DNA from: Chloroflexota bacterium
Lineage (GTDB): Bacteria; Chloroflexota; Limnocylindria; P2-11E
NCBI GenBank assembly: GCA_005881885.1
Contig: VBDX01000143.1
Coordinates: forward strand, 1-32,546
Reading direction: 5' to 3'
Length of the DNA stretch: 32,546 nt
A model generated the notes under the pieces. It was not told where the DNA came from. It was given only the letters and a program-made list of their open reading frames with translations, and did no database searches. The position numbers were made by a program, and so were the translations under genes. Of this stretch, positions 1-6,436 are shown piece by piece; position 1 is the stretch's first letter; each line of letters starts with the position of its first letter.

Positions 1-752
1 TCGCGGTAGTCCTTGAGTGGCCGCAGTACCTCCGGCAGGGCGGTGAGGAGGGCCGCTCCAAAGATCGGCCCGAGCGGATTGGGGATGCCGCCGACGACGC
101 CGAAGACGAGGATTTGCACGGCCTTCGAGAATGCGAAGTCGTTCGGCTCGATCGAGAACACCAGGTGCGCGGAGAGACCGCCGGCCCACGCCGCGAGCAG
201 CGCACCGGAAACGAACGCGCCGAGCTTGTAGCGGCGCACCCGGATGCCCTGGCTCGCCGCGGCGGTCTCGTCCTCGCGGATCGCCGCCCACGCTCGCCCG
301 ACGGTCGAGCCCTGCACGCGCCACAGGACGTACGCGACCACTGCGAGGGAGACGTAGATGTGCCAGATCTCGGTCGTCGGGGGGATGCCGTTGAGGCCCT
401 GGCCCTTCCCGGTGATCGGCGTCGCGAGGAGGATCACCCGCACGACCTCGCCGAAAGCGAGCGTCGCGATCGCCAGATACACGCCCCGCAGGCGGAAGAC
501 GGTGAGGCCGAGCGGGGCTGCGGTCGCACCGGCTGCGATCGCGCCGATCACGAGCGCGATGGGAAACGGCGTGCCCAGGTGGCGACCGAGCAGCGCCGAG
601 ACGTAGGCGCCGATGGCCATGAACGCAGCGTTCCCGAGCGTGAGCTGCCCCGCGTAGAGCGTGAGCCAGATAGAGAGCGCGAGGAGCGCGTTGACCCCGA
701 CGAGCGCGATGAGCGTCGAGTACGCCGAGAGAAAGTCGCGGACGACTTCCAT
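1..752 (-). CDS. livM: Branched-chain amino acid ABC transporter permease LivM (3' end outside window)
   Basis: Inner-membrane permease of a Liv-type importer, the partner of LivH. Translating the minus strand from the ATG at 752-750 gives 250 uninterrupted residues with no stop before the window edge, so the C-terminus is missing. The sequence is strongly hydrophobic and contains the LivM hallmark stretches GQLTLGNAAFMAIGAY (about residues 35-50), LRGVYLAIATLAFGEVVR (about 88-105) and the loop GSTVGRAWAAIREDETAA. The ATG shares one base with the livH stop codon (TGATG), so translation is probably coupled. The ATPases livG and livF would be expected further left and cannot be seen. The family is clear; the substrate (branched-chain amino acids, other amino acids, amides or urea) is not. 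Confidence 0.93.
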   Translation of the reverse strand, partial: MEVVRDFLSAYSTLIALVGVNALLALSIWLTLYAGQLTLGNAAFMAIGAYVSALLGRHLGTPFPIALVIGAIAAGATAAPLGLTVFRLRGVYLAIATLAFGEVVRVILLATPITGKGQGLNGIPPTTEIWHIYVSLAVVAYVLWRVQGSTVGRAWAAIREDETAAASQGIRVRRYKLGAFVSGALLAAWAGGLSAHLVFSIEPNDFAFSKAVQILVFGVVGGIPNPLGPIFGAALLTALPEVLRPLKDYR

Positions 753-1630
753 CAGACGCGGTCCGCCGTACGCTGACCGAGAAGTCCGGACGGCCGCAGG
801 ACCAGGACGATGAACAGCAGACCGAACGCGAAGGCGTCGCGCAACTCCGCCGGCAGGTAGACGAGGCTCGCGACCTCGCCCAGGCCGAGGATGTACGCGC
901 CGAGTACCGCGCCGGGAAGGCTCCCCATGCCGCCCACGACCATGACGGTGAACGCGCGGAGCTCGAGCGGCAGACCCATCTTGGAGTCGACGGAGTCGTA
1001 TGCGAAGCCAAGGAGCACCCCGGCGAGCCCACCGAGTCCTGACGAGATGAAGAACGTCGCAGCGATCGCTCGTTCGACGTCGACGCCAAGGATCCGCGCG
1101 GCGCGCGGGTTCTCGGCGAGCGCACGAATGTCTCGTCCCAGGCTGGTCGCGCGGACGACGTACGTGAGCCCGAGCATGAGGACGATCGCGAGGACGATGA
1201 TCGCGATGCGGACCCCCTCGAGGGTCGCGTCGCCGATGTGTAGCAGGAACGAGGGGACCGTGCCGCGCGGGAACGTGATGAAGTCGCCGCCGTAGCGAAG
1301 CTCGACGAGGCGGACGACGATGAGGGTCACCGCCAGGCTCGAGATCATCGCGGAGAGGGGTGGCGCCCCGCGCCGGCGCAGCGGGGCAAAGGCGATGCGG
1401 TCGAGGACGATCCCGAAGATACCGGTCGCGAGGAACGCAATGACGATGGCCGCGTACCACGGCATGCCGAGTGTCGCGATGACGAAGAGCGCAGTGAAGG
1501 CGCCGAGCATGAAGACGGTCGGATGCGCCAGATTCAAAATGTCGAGGACGCTAAAGACGAGCGCGAATCCGACGGCGAAGAGCGCGTAGATGCTGCCGAT
1601 GAAGATCGCGTTGTAGAGCTGTTCGAGCAT
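752..1630 (-). CDS. livH: Branched-chain amino acid ABC transporter permease LivH
   Basis: A 292-residue inner-membrane permease of the Liv/urea-amide family, normal length. The N-terminus (MLEQLYNAIFIGSIYALFAV) is the typical LivH first membrane helix. Further signatures are the ALVFSVLDILNLAHPTVFML region near residues 23-42, the cytoplasmic loop TSLGRDIRALAENPRAARIL that contacts the ATPase, and GGMGSLPGAVLGAYILGLGE near the C-terminus. It starts at ATG 1630 and its stop overlaps the livM start by one base. The spacer to livK (1631-1864) holds a large nested inverted repeat. No clear Shine-Dalgarno sequence is seen; an AT-rich CTCTCTAATTAG abuts the ATG. Substrate not determinable from sequence alone. 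Confidence 0.95.
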   Translation of the reverse strand: MLEQLYNAIFIGSIYALFAVGFALVFSVLDILNLAHPTVFMLGAFTALFVIATLGMPWYAAIVIAFLATGIFGIVLDRIAFAPLRRRGAPPLSAMISSLAVTLIVVRLVELRYGGDFITFPRGTVPSFLLHIGDATLEGVRIAIIVLAIVLMLGLTYVVRATSLGRDIRALAENPRAARILGVDVERAIAATFFISSGLGGLAGVLLGFAYDSVDSKMGLPLELRAFTVMVVGGMGSLPGAVLGAYILGLGEVASLVYLPAELRDAFAFGLLFIVLVLRPSGLLGQRTADRV

Positions 1631-1680
1631 CTAATTAGAGAGTCTGACCGGCGGGGGCTGGAGCAAGCGGCGCAGCAGAG

Positions 1681-1835
1681 TGCCGCGGGTGGCACGGGGA
1701 GCGGCCTGCCCGCGCGATGCGCGGGTGCCCCGGGGCCCCGTCCGCGCGTGCACACGCGCGCGGACCCATGGCGTCGCGGTACGGGGAGGGTGCGCGAGCG
1801 CGGGCGGGCCGCTCCCCGGGACAGGACCCGCGGCA
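1681..1835. repeat. Nested inverted-repeat element between livK and livH
   Basis: Outer arms TGCCGCGGGT (1681-1690) and ACCCGCGGCA (1826-1835) are perfect complements. Inside them, 1696-1715 pairs with 1798-1817 over 20 positions with one mismatch (1707/1806). The enclosed loop holds further stems: CCCGCGC-GAT-GCGCGGG (1709-1725, which competes with the long stem) and GTCCGCGCGTG/CACGCGCGCGGAC (1740-1765). There is no plausible ORF in frame with either neighbour. A likely role is an mRNA-processing or attenuation structure that lowers livHM expression relative to livK; a REP/MITE-like element is an alternative. Confidence 0.7.
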
Positions 1836-1864
1836 CCGCCGTGGTGTGCTCTAAGCCCAGCCGA

Positions 1865-3034
1865 TCACTGGAAGGGCATGAACTGCCCGTCCTTCACGGT
1901 CATGACGAACGTCGGCTGCTTCACGTCGTGCTCGGGGGTGAACGAGAACGGGCCGAGCGGCGTCGCGAGATCGCGCACCGCCTCCAGCTGAGTCTTCACC
2001 TGCGCCTTGTCGGTCATGCGGCTCGTCCGCTTCATCGCGTCGATCAGCGCGAGCATCGCGGTGTACGACTGCGCCGCGAACTGGTCGGGGTCTTTCGAAT
2101 AGGCCTGCTTGTAGGCGGCGATGAAATCGGTATTGGTCTTGTCGGTGCTTGCCTTCGACCACGCCGTGCCCACGATGATGAGGCCGGCGTTCTGGTTCGC
2201 TAGTAGCGCAGAGGAGTTGAGCCCGTTCCCGCCGATGACGCGCTTGCCGGGCATCTGTTTCGCGATCTCATCGAGGATCTTCCCCGCCGGACCGGCGAGC
2301 GACGACGCCACGATCGCATCGGGGTTCTCGGCCTTCGCCGCGGTAACGAACGGCGCGAAGTCGACGTCGGTGGCGCGGTACGGGATTTCCTTCGCGACGG
2401 TGACGCCGTTCGCCTTGAACGCGTCCTTGAAGATCGTCAGGTCGTCGAGCTCGAATTTCCCGTCGCCGTAGATGATCACGACTTTCTTGAGACCGAGCTT
2501 GGACGTCGCCGCCTTGACCGTCTCGGGCACCGCGCTCTGCTCGCCGAGCGAGGCGCGGAAGATCCAGTCGCACGGACCGTAGTCGCACTTGCCGACGATG
2601 CCGATACCGGTGTTCGAGATCGCGATGACCGGCGTGCTCGCGGCCTGGGCGACCGGGTGTGCGCCCGCCGCGGTCGCTGACAGCGTCGGTCCGAGTATGG
2701 CCGCGACCTTGTCCTGCTCGATGAACTTCTTGAAGACGGTGATTCCCTGATCCTTGGTCGAGCCGTCGTCCTCGACGATGAGCTGGATCTTCTGCCGGCC
2801 GTTCTGGAACCCGCCGGTCGCGTTGAACTGGTCGACGGCCAGCTGCGCCCCGTTGGTCTGCTGCGGGTTGTAGAAATTGGCGGCGCCGGTCTTCGAGGTT
2901 GCGAGCCCGATCTTGACGTCGGGCAGCGGGCCGAGGCTCGCGGATCCGCTCGCCGTCGTATCACCGGTACCTCCGCACGCTGAGATCACGACCGACAGCG
3001 CGGCGACCGCGGCCACCAGACACCGGAGCTTCAT
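1865..3034 (-). CDS. livK: Liv-type ABC transporter substrate-binding lipoprotein (LivK-like)
   Basis: A 389-residue extracytoplasmic binding protein of the type I periplasmic-binding fold (Leu/Ile/Val, amide or urea family). The N-terminus MKLRCLVAAVAALSVVISAC is a lipoprotein signal ending in a lipobox with Cys20, followed by a Gly/Ser/Thr linker. The mature part begins DVKIGLATSKTGAANFYNPQ and continues NGAQLAVDQFNATGG, the usual first lobe of this family; AAILGPTLSATAAGAHPVAQ and SNTGIGIVG follow. The start ATG at 3034 has a good ribosome site (GGGAGGAC, 4 nt spacing). It lies 36 nt downstream of the kelch gene and upstream of livHM, so it is the capture component of that importer. Ligand specificity cannot be inferred. 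Confidence 0.93.
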   Translation of the reverse strand: MKLRCLVAAVAALSVVISACGGTGDTTASGSASLGPLPDVKIGLATSKTGAANFYNPQQTNGAQLAVDQFNATGGFQNGRQKIQLIVEDDGSTKDQGITVFKKFIEQDKVAAILGPTLSATAAGAHPVAQAASTPVIAISNTGIGIVGKCDYGPCDWIFRASLGEQSAVPETVKAATSKLGLKKVVIIYGDGKFELDDLTIFKDAFKANGVTVAKEIPYRATDVDFAPFVTAAKAENPDAIVASSLAGPAGKILDEIAKQMPGKRVIGGNGLNSSALLANQNAGLIIVGTAWSKASTDKTNTDFIAAYKQAYSKDPDQFAAQSYTAMLALIDAMKRTSRMTDKAQVKTQLEAVRDLATPLGPFSFTPEHDVKQPTFVMTVKDGQFMPFQ

Positions 3035-3070
3035 CTTTGTCCTCCCGCGCGCGCGCCGCGCGCATCGATG

Positions 3071-4087
3071 CTAGCGAACGTCGAGCGCTTCGCACACCGC
3101 GGTCTGACTCCCGCCGGGGGTCGGGCCGCCGGCGAGGACGAGGATCGCACCCCGAGGCACGCCGCTCGTGCCGCCAACGGCAGCGACGCCGATTCCGTGG
3201 CGCGGCGTGGGCAGGTCTGGGCCTCGCGACCACGCACCGGTCCGCTCGTCATAGATCTCGACCTCTTTGAAGGTGCCCGACGGCTGCTCGCCGCCGATGA
3301 GGTAAATGCGGCCGTCCCACGCCGCGGAGCCGACACCGCCTCGCGGTGTCGGCGCGTCGGCGAGTTTCTCCCAGCGATCGGCCTGCGGCAGGTAGCACTC
3401 GAGCGTCCCGAGGTTCGCCGTGAGCGAGAGACGCCGGCCCGCGACGGCGCAGACCCGACCGTGGAGCTCGACCGCCCCAAGATGATCTCGAGGCGTCGGG
3501 ATCGCCGAAAGGGTGCGCCAGCCGCGGGTCGTGACGTCGTACTCGTACGTCGGCGAGATGAGACGCGAACCATCGGCACCGCCGATGATGTAGATCTTCG
3601 TATTGATCGCGACTGCCGCGCCGGCTGCCCGCGGCGACGGCATCGGCGCGATCTCCGACCATCGACCGGTCGACACGTCCAGGCGGAACGACCGCGCGGT
3701 CGCGCTGCCGGCGTACCCGCCGAACACATAGACGCCCTCGTCTCCACTGGTCTGGATCCCGAAGACCGCCGCGGACATCGCGTGATCGACACCCTGGGGC
3801 AGGTCCGCGATGCGGTCCCAGCGGCCGGTCACGGCGTCGTAGCGCTCGACGCGGTCCGGGCCGCCGAACCCGCCGATCACGTACACCTTGTCCTGCTGGT
3901 AGACCGCGGCCGCGACCTCGCTGCGCGGCGTCGGGATATCCGCGAGCCGGCGCCACGCGACAGGAGCGGAGGCCGTGGCCGGGCCGGTGCTCGTGGGACT
4001 GGCCGCCCGGGGCGGCGTGCCCACTGGGGCGGGCGGAGCGGTGCACGCTGCCAGCGCGAGAGCGATCAACCCGAGCGACCGTCGCAT
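3071..4087 (-). CDS. Kelch-repeat beta-propeller lipoprotein
   Basis: A 338-residue secreted lipoprotein. The start ATG at 4087 gives MRRSLGLIALALAAC, a short signal with lipobox Cys15, then a Pro/Thr/Ala linker. The rest is six kelch-type blades, each with a hydrophobic strand plus a Gly-Gly pair and a downstream Tyr/Trp: VYVIGGFGG, VYVFGGYAG, IYIIGGADG, VCAVAGRR, IYLIGGEQ and ILVLAGGPT. Six blades would close one propeller, as in sialic-acid mutarotase or galactose-oxidase-like kelch domains, but no catalytic signature is recognised. It is the first gene of the livK-livH-livM run, 36 nt before livK, so an extracellular binding or scaffolding role for the importer is plausible. A longer reading upstream of 4087 is open but overlaps the divergent TauE gene and would lose the signal peptide. 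Confidence 0.85.
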   Translation of the reverse strand: MRRSLGLIALALAACTAPPAPVGTPPRAASPTSTGPATASAPVAWRRLADIPTPRSEVAAAVYQQDKVYVIGGFGGPDRVERYDAVTGRWDRIADLPQGVDHAMSAAVFGIQTSGDEGVYVFGGYAGSATARSFRLDVSTGRWSEIAPMPSPRAAGAAVAINTKIYIIGGADGSRLISPTYEYDVTTRGWRTLSAIPTPRDHLGAVELHGRVCAVAGRRLSLTANLGTLECYLPQADRWEKLADAPTPRGGVGSAAWDGRIYLIGGEQPSGTFKEVEIYDERTGAWSRGPDLPTPRHGIGVAAVGGTSGVPRGAILVLAGGPTPGGSQTAVCEALDVR

Positions 4088-4091
4088 CACT

Positions 4092-4103
4092 CCTATATAT
4101 AGG
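4092..4103. promoter_or_regulatory. Palindromic -10-like element shared by two divergent starts
   Basis: CCTATATATAGG is a 12-bp perfect palindrome and the only AT-rich stretch between the kelch ATG (4087, minus) and the TauE ATG (4109, plus). TATATA can be read toward both genes, leaving 6-7 nt to each ATG. That is the geometry of a -10 box feeding a leaderless transcript on both sides. There is no room for a Shine-Dalgarno sequence on either side. Confidence 0.6.
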
Positions 4104-4108
4104 TGCGG

Positions 4109-4879
4109 ATGCCAGACGAGGTCATCACCGCCGCCGCGGGCCTCGTTGCGTCCTTCCTTTCGGGATTGCTCGGCATCGGCGGTGGGCTGGTGCTGACGCC
4201 GCTCCTCCTGTACCTGCCGCCGCTCGTCGGGGGAGTAGCGATCCCGGTGAAGATCGTGACCGGTCTCACCATCGTGCAAGCGATCTCGGGAAGCCTCCTC
4301 GGCGCGATACGGCATCGCTCCTACGGGAACGTCTCCGTGCCACTGGTCTGGCTCATGGGGCCACCGAGCGCGATCGCATCGCTCATCGGGGCGCTCGTAT
4401 CGCAAGGGACCTCCGACCGCGTGTTGCTTCTGATCTTCGCGGTGATGGCCTTCGCCGGCGCGGTGATGCTCATGCTTCCGGTGGAGCCTCGAGATGCGAA
4501 CACGATCGCCGTGCGCCGGCCGCTCGCGATCGCGATCGCCCTCGTGATCGGATTCTTCGGCGGCATGGTGGGCATCGGCGGCATCGCTTTCATCATCGCC
4601 GCGCTCGTTTACATCCTGCGGGTGCCCGCACGCCTGGCCATCGGCACCTCGCTGGGCATAGGGCTCTTTGCGGCGGTCGCCGCGCTCGTCGGTAAGGCCG
4701 CGACCGCGCAGATCGATGCGCCGCTCGCCTCTATCGTTTTCGTCTCAGCGTTGGTGGCGTCTCCGATGGGCGCGGCCGTGAGTGTCCGCACACAGCCACG
4801 CCTACTGCTCGGGATCCTGTCCGCGATCGTGATCGTCGCGGCCGTCCGCATCGCGATCACTGCGCTCACGGGACGATAG
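4109..4879 (+). CDS. TauE/SafE family membrane permease
   Basis: A 256-residue polytopic membrane protein of the TauE/SafE (DUF81) family, whose members are linked to export or import of sulfite, sulfoacetate and other small organic anions. It shows the internal two-fold repeat of the family: GLLGIGGGLVLTPLLL near residue 20 and a second copy GFFGGMVGIGGIAFIIAALV near 150, each followed by helices, for about eight membrane spans. I prefer ATG 4109 because it sits 7 nt after the TATATA element; GTG 4103 is an in-frame alternative adding two residues. It is transcribed away from the kelch/Liv operon and ends 42 nt before the DUF4118 gene, with a strong hairpin between. Substrate unknown. Confidence 0.9.
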   Translation: MPDEVITAAAGLVASFLSGLLGIGGGLVLTPLLLYLPPLVGGVAIPVKIVTGLTIVQAISGSLLGAIRHRSYGNVSVPLVWLMGPPSAIASLIGALVSQGTSDRVLLLIFAVMAFAGAVMLMLPVEPRDANTIAVRRPLAIAIALVIGFFGGMVGIGGIAFIIAALVYILRVPARLAIGTSLGIGLFAAVAALVGKAATAQIDAPLASIVFVSALVASPMGAAVSVRTQPRLLLGILSAIVIVAAVRIAITALTGR

Positions 4880-4883
4880 GGCT

Positions 4884-4905
4884 GGCGCGGGCGACTGCCC
4901 GCGCC
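4884..4905. terminator. Hairpin after the TauE gene
   Basis: GGCGCGGGC-GACT-GCCCGCGCC is a perfect 9-bp GC stem with a 4-nt loop, starting 5 nt after the TauE stop codon. No T-run follows, so it would be a U-less terminator or a 3'-end stabiliser. It is followed directly by a TANNNT box for the next gene. Confidence 0.6.
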
Positions 4906-4906
4906 C

Positions 4907-4912
4907 TACCAT
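4907..4912 (+). promoter_or_regulatory. Candidate -10 box (TACCAT) for the DUF4118 gene
   Basis: TACCAT lies 9 nt before the GTG at 4922 and directly after the hairpin, with no Shine-Dalgarno sequence in between. It matches the TANNNT pattern seen before other unit-leading genes here. The evidence is one short match in GC-rich DNA. Confidence 0.4.
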
Positions 4913-4921
4913 CGGGGGCGA

Positions 4922-5533
4922 GTGAGAGGGGAAGCGCTCGCGTCCCTCGCGCGTCGGTACGGCACCGCGATCGCGGCGGTCGCGATCACTGTGGCACTGA
5001 AGTTCTTGGTCGATGGACTGGGAACCGATCACCCCTACGTCTTGCTGCCGGTGCCGGTTGCGATCGCCGCCTGGTATGGGGGCCGCGGCCCGGGTCTGCT
5101 CGCCGCGGCGCTCATCGCCGTGGTCGGTGCCTTCTTTGCCTGGCCGGGCGTCCCGCAAGACTCTGGTGATCTCATCGCACTCGCCGTCGTCACGGTGGAG
5201 GCCGTGGTCATCGTCGCGATCACCGTGGGTCTCAAAGACGCGCTGAGTCGCGCCGAGGCCTCGCGAATCGCCGCGGACGAGGCCCAGCGCGAGCTCCACT
5301 TCGCGGTGGCGGTCCGAGATGAGGTCCTGGATATCTGGACGGAGAAGGTGCGCGGACCGCTCGCGCGGCTCGAAGCGACGGCAACCCAGGCCCTTCGCAC
5401 CCTCGAGCGAGATGGGTACCACGGTTCCGCGACCGGCCCGATCCGCTCGATCGTCGACGACGCCGGGCTGCTCACCCGCGTGACCGCAAGCTGGAGGGGT
5501 CCTGCGAATCCAACCCGACACGATGACTCGTAG
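4922..5533 (+). CDS. DUF4118 membrane protein with His-less DHp-like domain (pseudo-histidine kinase)
   Basis: 203 residues. Residues about 12-106 form four hydrophobic segments with the DUF4118 (KdpD-type) motif VLLPVPVAIAAWYGGRGPGL. Residues about 107-130 look like a linker coiled coil. Residues 132-195 resemble the two-helix dimerisation domain of sensor kinases: RDEVLDIWTEKVRGPL aligns with the usual RDEFLSIASHELRTPL, but the phospho-acceptor His position is Glu141. The second helix (IRSIVDDAGLLTRV) is present and the protein then stops, so there is no HATPase domain. As it stands it cannot autophosphorylate; it could be a membrane sensor scaffold, a dimerisation partner of another kinase, or a truncated relic. 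GTG 4922 is chosen for the nearby TACCAT box. The DUF2007 gene follows after 6 nt. Confidence 0.75.
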   Translation: MRGEALASLARRYGTAIAAVAITVALKFLVDGLGTDHPYVLLPVPVAIAAWYGGRGPGLLAAALIAVVGAFFAWPGVPQDSGDLIALAVVTVEAVVIVAITVGLKDALSRAEASRIAADEAQRELHFAVAVRDEVLDIWTEKVRGPLARLEATATQALRTLERDGYHGSATGPIRSIVDDAGLLTRVTASWRGPANPTRHDDS

Positions 5534-5539
5534 CGGTCG

Positions 5540-5776
5540 GTGAGGGAGGTCGTCGTCCACTTCGCGCCGAACGAGATCGAGGCGCAGACCGCCGCCGGCG
5601 CGCTGCGGGCGAACCGCCTTCATCCGCGGGTCGCTCGCGACGATGCGGACGCCATGCTCGGAATCGCTGGCGGTATCTCGATGGGAAGGTTCGTGGTCCT
5701 CGTGCCCGATGACGAGGCCGGAACCGCGCGCGAGATCCTGCGTCCCCAGAGGGGAAGAAGGCGCGCCCGCCGCTAG
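5540..5776 (+). CDS. DUF2007-type small signal-transducing protein
   Basis: 78 residues, starting GTG 5540, 6 nt after the DUF4118 pseudo-kinase gene and probably co-transcribed. VREVVVHFAPNEIEAQTAAG followed by ALRANRLHPRVARDD and, near the C-terminus, FVVLVPDDEAGTAREIL is the DUF2007 pattern: a small alpha/beta fold similar to PII-like and ferredoxin-like regulators, annotated as putative prokaryotic signal-transducing protein. It ends in a very basic tail (RGRRRARR). No enzymatic residue is recognised. Its stop shares the tetranucleotide CTAG with the stop of the convergent PRC-barrel gene. Confidence 0.75.
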   Translation: MREVVVHFAPNEIEAQTAAGALRANRLHPRVARDDADAMLGIAGGISMGRFVVLVPDDEAGTAREILRPQRGRRRARR

Positions 5777-6393
5777 CGCGTCCCGGTCTCGCGCTCCTTC
5801 GGGACGATCTCCTCGCGATCGACAGCTAGGCGGACCTCGCCCTCCGCGATCCGGAGGATGTCATCGCGCGATATCTCAGCGAGCTTGCCGCCCCCGAACA
5901 GGCGCTCGAGGGAGGCCCCCGCCTTCACGGTGAATCCGAGAAGCGCGCCGGTGGCCGGATCGAAGCGAACCTCCTCGACCGCGCCGACAACATCACCGTC
6001 GCGGTCCTTGACGGTGTCGCCCTTCTGGATCGCCGGCCGATCCCGTTCCTCCATGGCCGAGGGCTCGTTGATCGGCCACAGGTAGGCATTGGGGGGAAAC
6101 TCGTATCCGGTCGGGGCCGTCCAACCCGGCTCCGGAGCAACGTAGTCGCCCTCCTCGAAGGTCGGCTGCGTCTTGAGCTCCTCTTTCGTCAGGCCGAGAG
6201 TGACTTTCTCGCCCTTTGCGTCCGCGGCCTCGAACGCGTCCTCGCCGACGATGACCTCACGGCCAAGCAGCCCGCCTGTGCTGACCACGAACCCGGTGAT
6301 CCTTTCGGTCGCCGGATCGACGATGACGCGGCGGACCTTGCCGGCGTCGTGGCCGTCCTTCGTCCTGACCCTGGCTCGTAAGTCGATGCGCAT
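5773..6393 (-). CDS. PRC-barrel domain protein (two barrels)
   Basis: 206 residues with no signal peptide or membrane span, so cytoplasmic. Two PRC-barrel-like units are visible. Residues 1-70 read MRIDLRARVRTKDGHDAGKV ... VIVDPATERITGFVV. Residues about 128-195 read KGDTVKDRDGDVVGAVEEVR ... FDPATGALLGFTVKAG. They are joined by an acidic Pro/Trp-rich linker (PEPGWTAPTGYEFPPNAY). PRC barrels bind protein partners or RNA in photosynthetic reaction centres, RimM and many stress proteins; no specific function follows. ATG 6393 has a strong ribosome site (GGAGGAGCTT). It lies 43 nt downstream of the bat operon on the same strand and may be its last gene. Its stop overlaps the convergent DUF2007 stop within CTAG. 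Confidence 0.85.
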   Translation of the reverse strand: MRIDLRARVRTKDGHDAGKVRRVIVDPATERITGFVVSTGGLLGREVIVGEDAFEAADAKGEKVTLGLTKEELKTQPTFEEGDYVAPEPGWTAPTGYEFPPNAYLWPINEPSAMEERDRPAIQKGDTVKDRDGDVVGAVEEVRFDPATGALLGFTVKAGASLERLFGGGKLAEISRDDILRIAEGEVRLAVDREEIVPKERETGTR

Positions 6394-6436
6394 AAGCTCC
6401 TCCGGTTCGGCCTTCGGCCCGCGGGACTCCCCGACT

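Noticed and set aside
114-776. Plus-strand ORF of 220 codons opposite livM
   Set aside because: Antisense of a clear LivM coding sequence, with Arg/Asp/Glu-rich shadow composition.
1631-1864. Known riboswitch in the livK-livH spacer
   Set aside because: No conserved riboswitch core is recognised; the signal is only nested complementarity.
4103-4108. GTG 4103 as the TauE start
   Set aside because: It lies on the last base of the palindrome, only one base past the TATATA; ATG 4109 fits the -10 spacing better. Not excluded.
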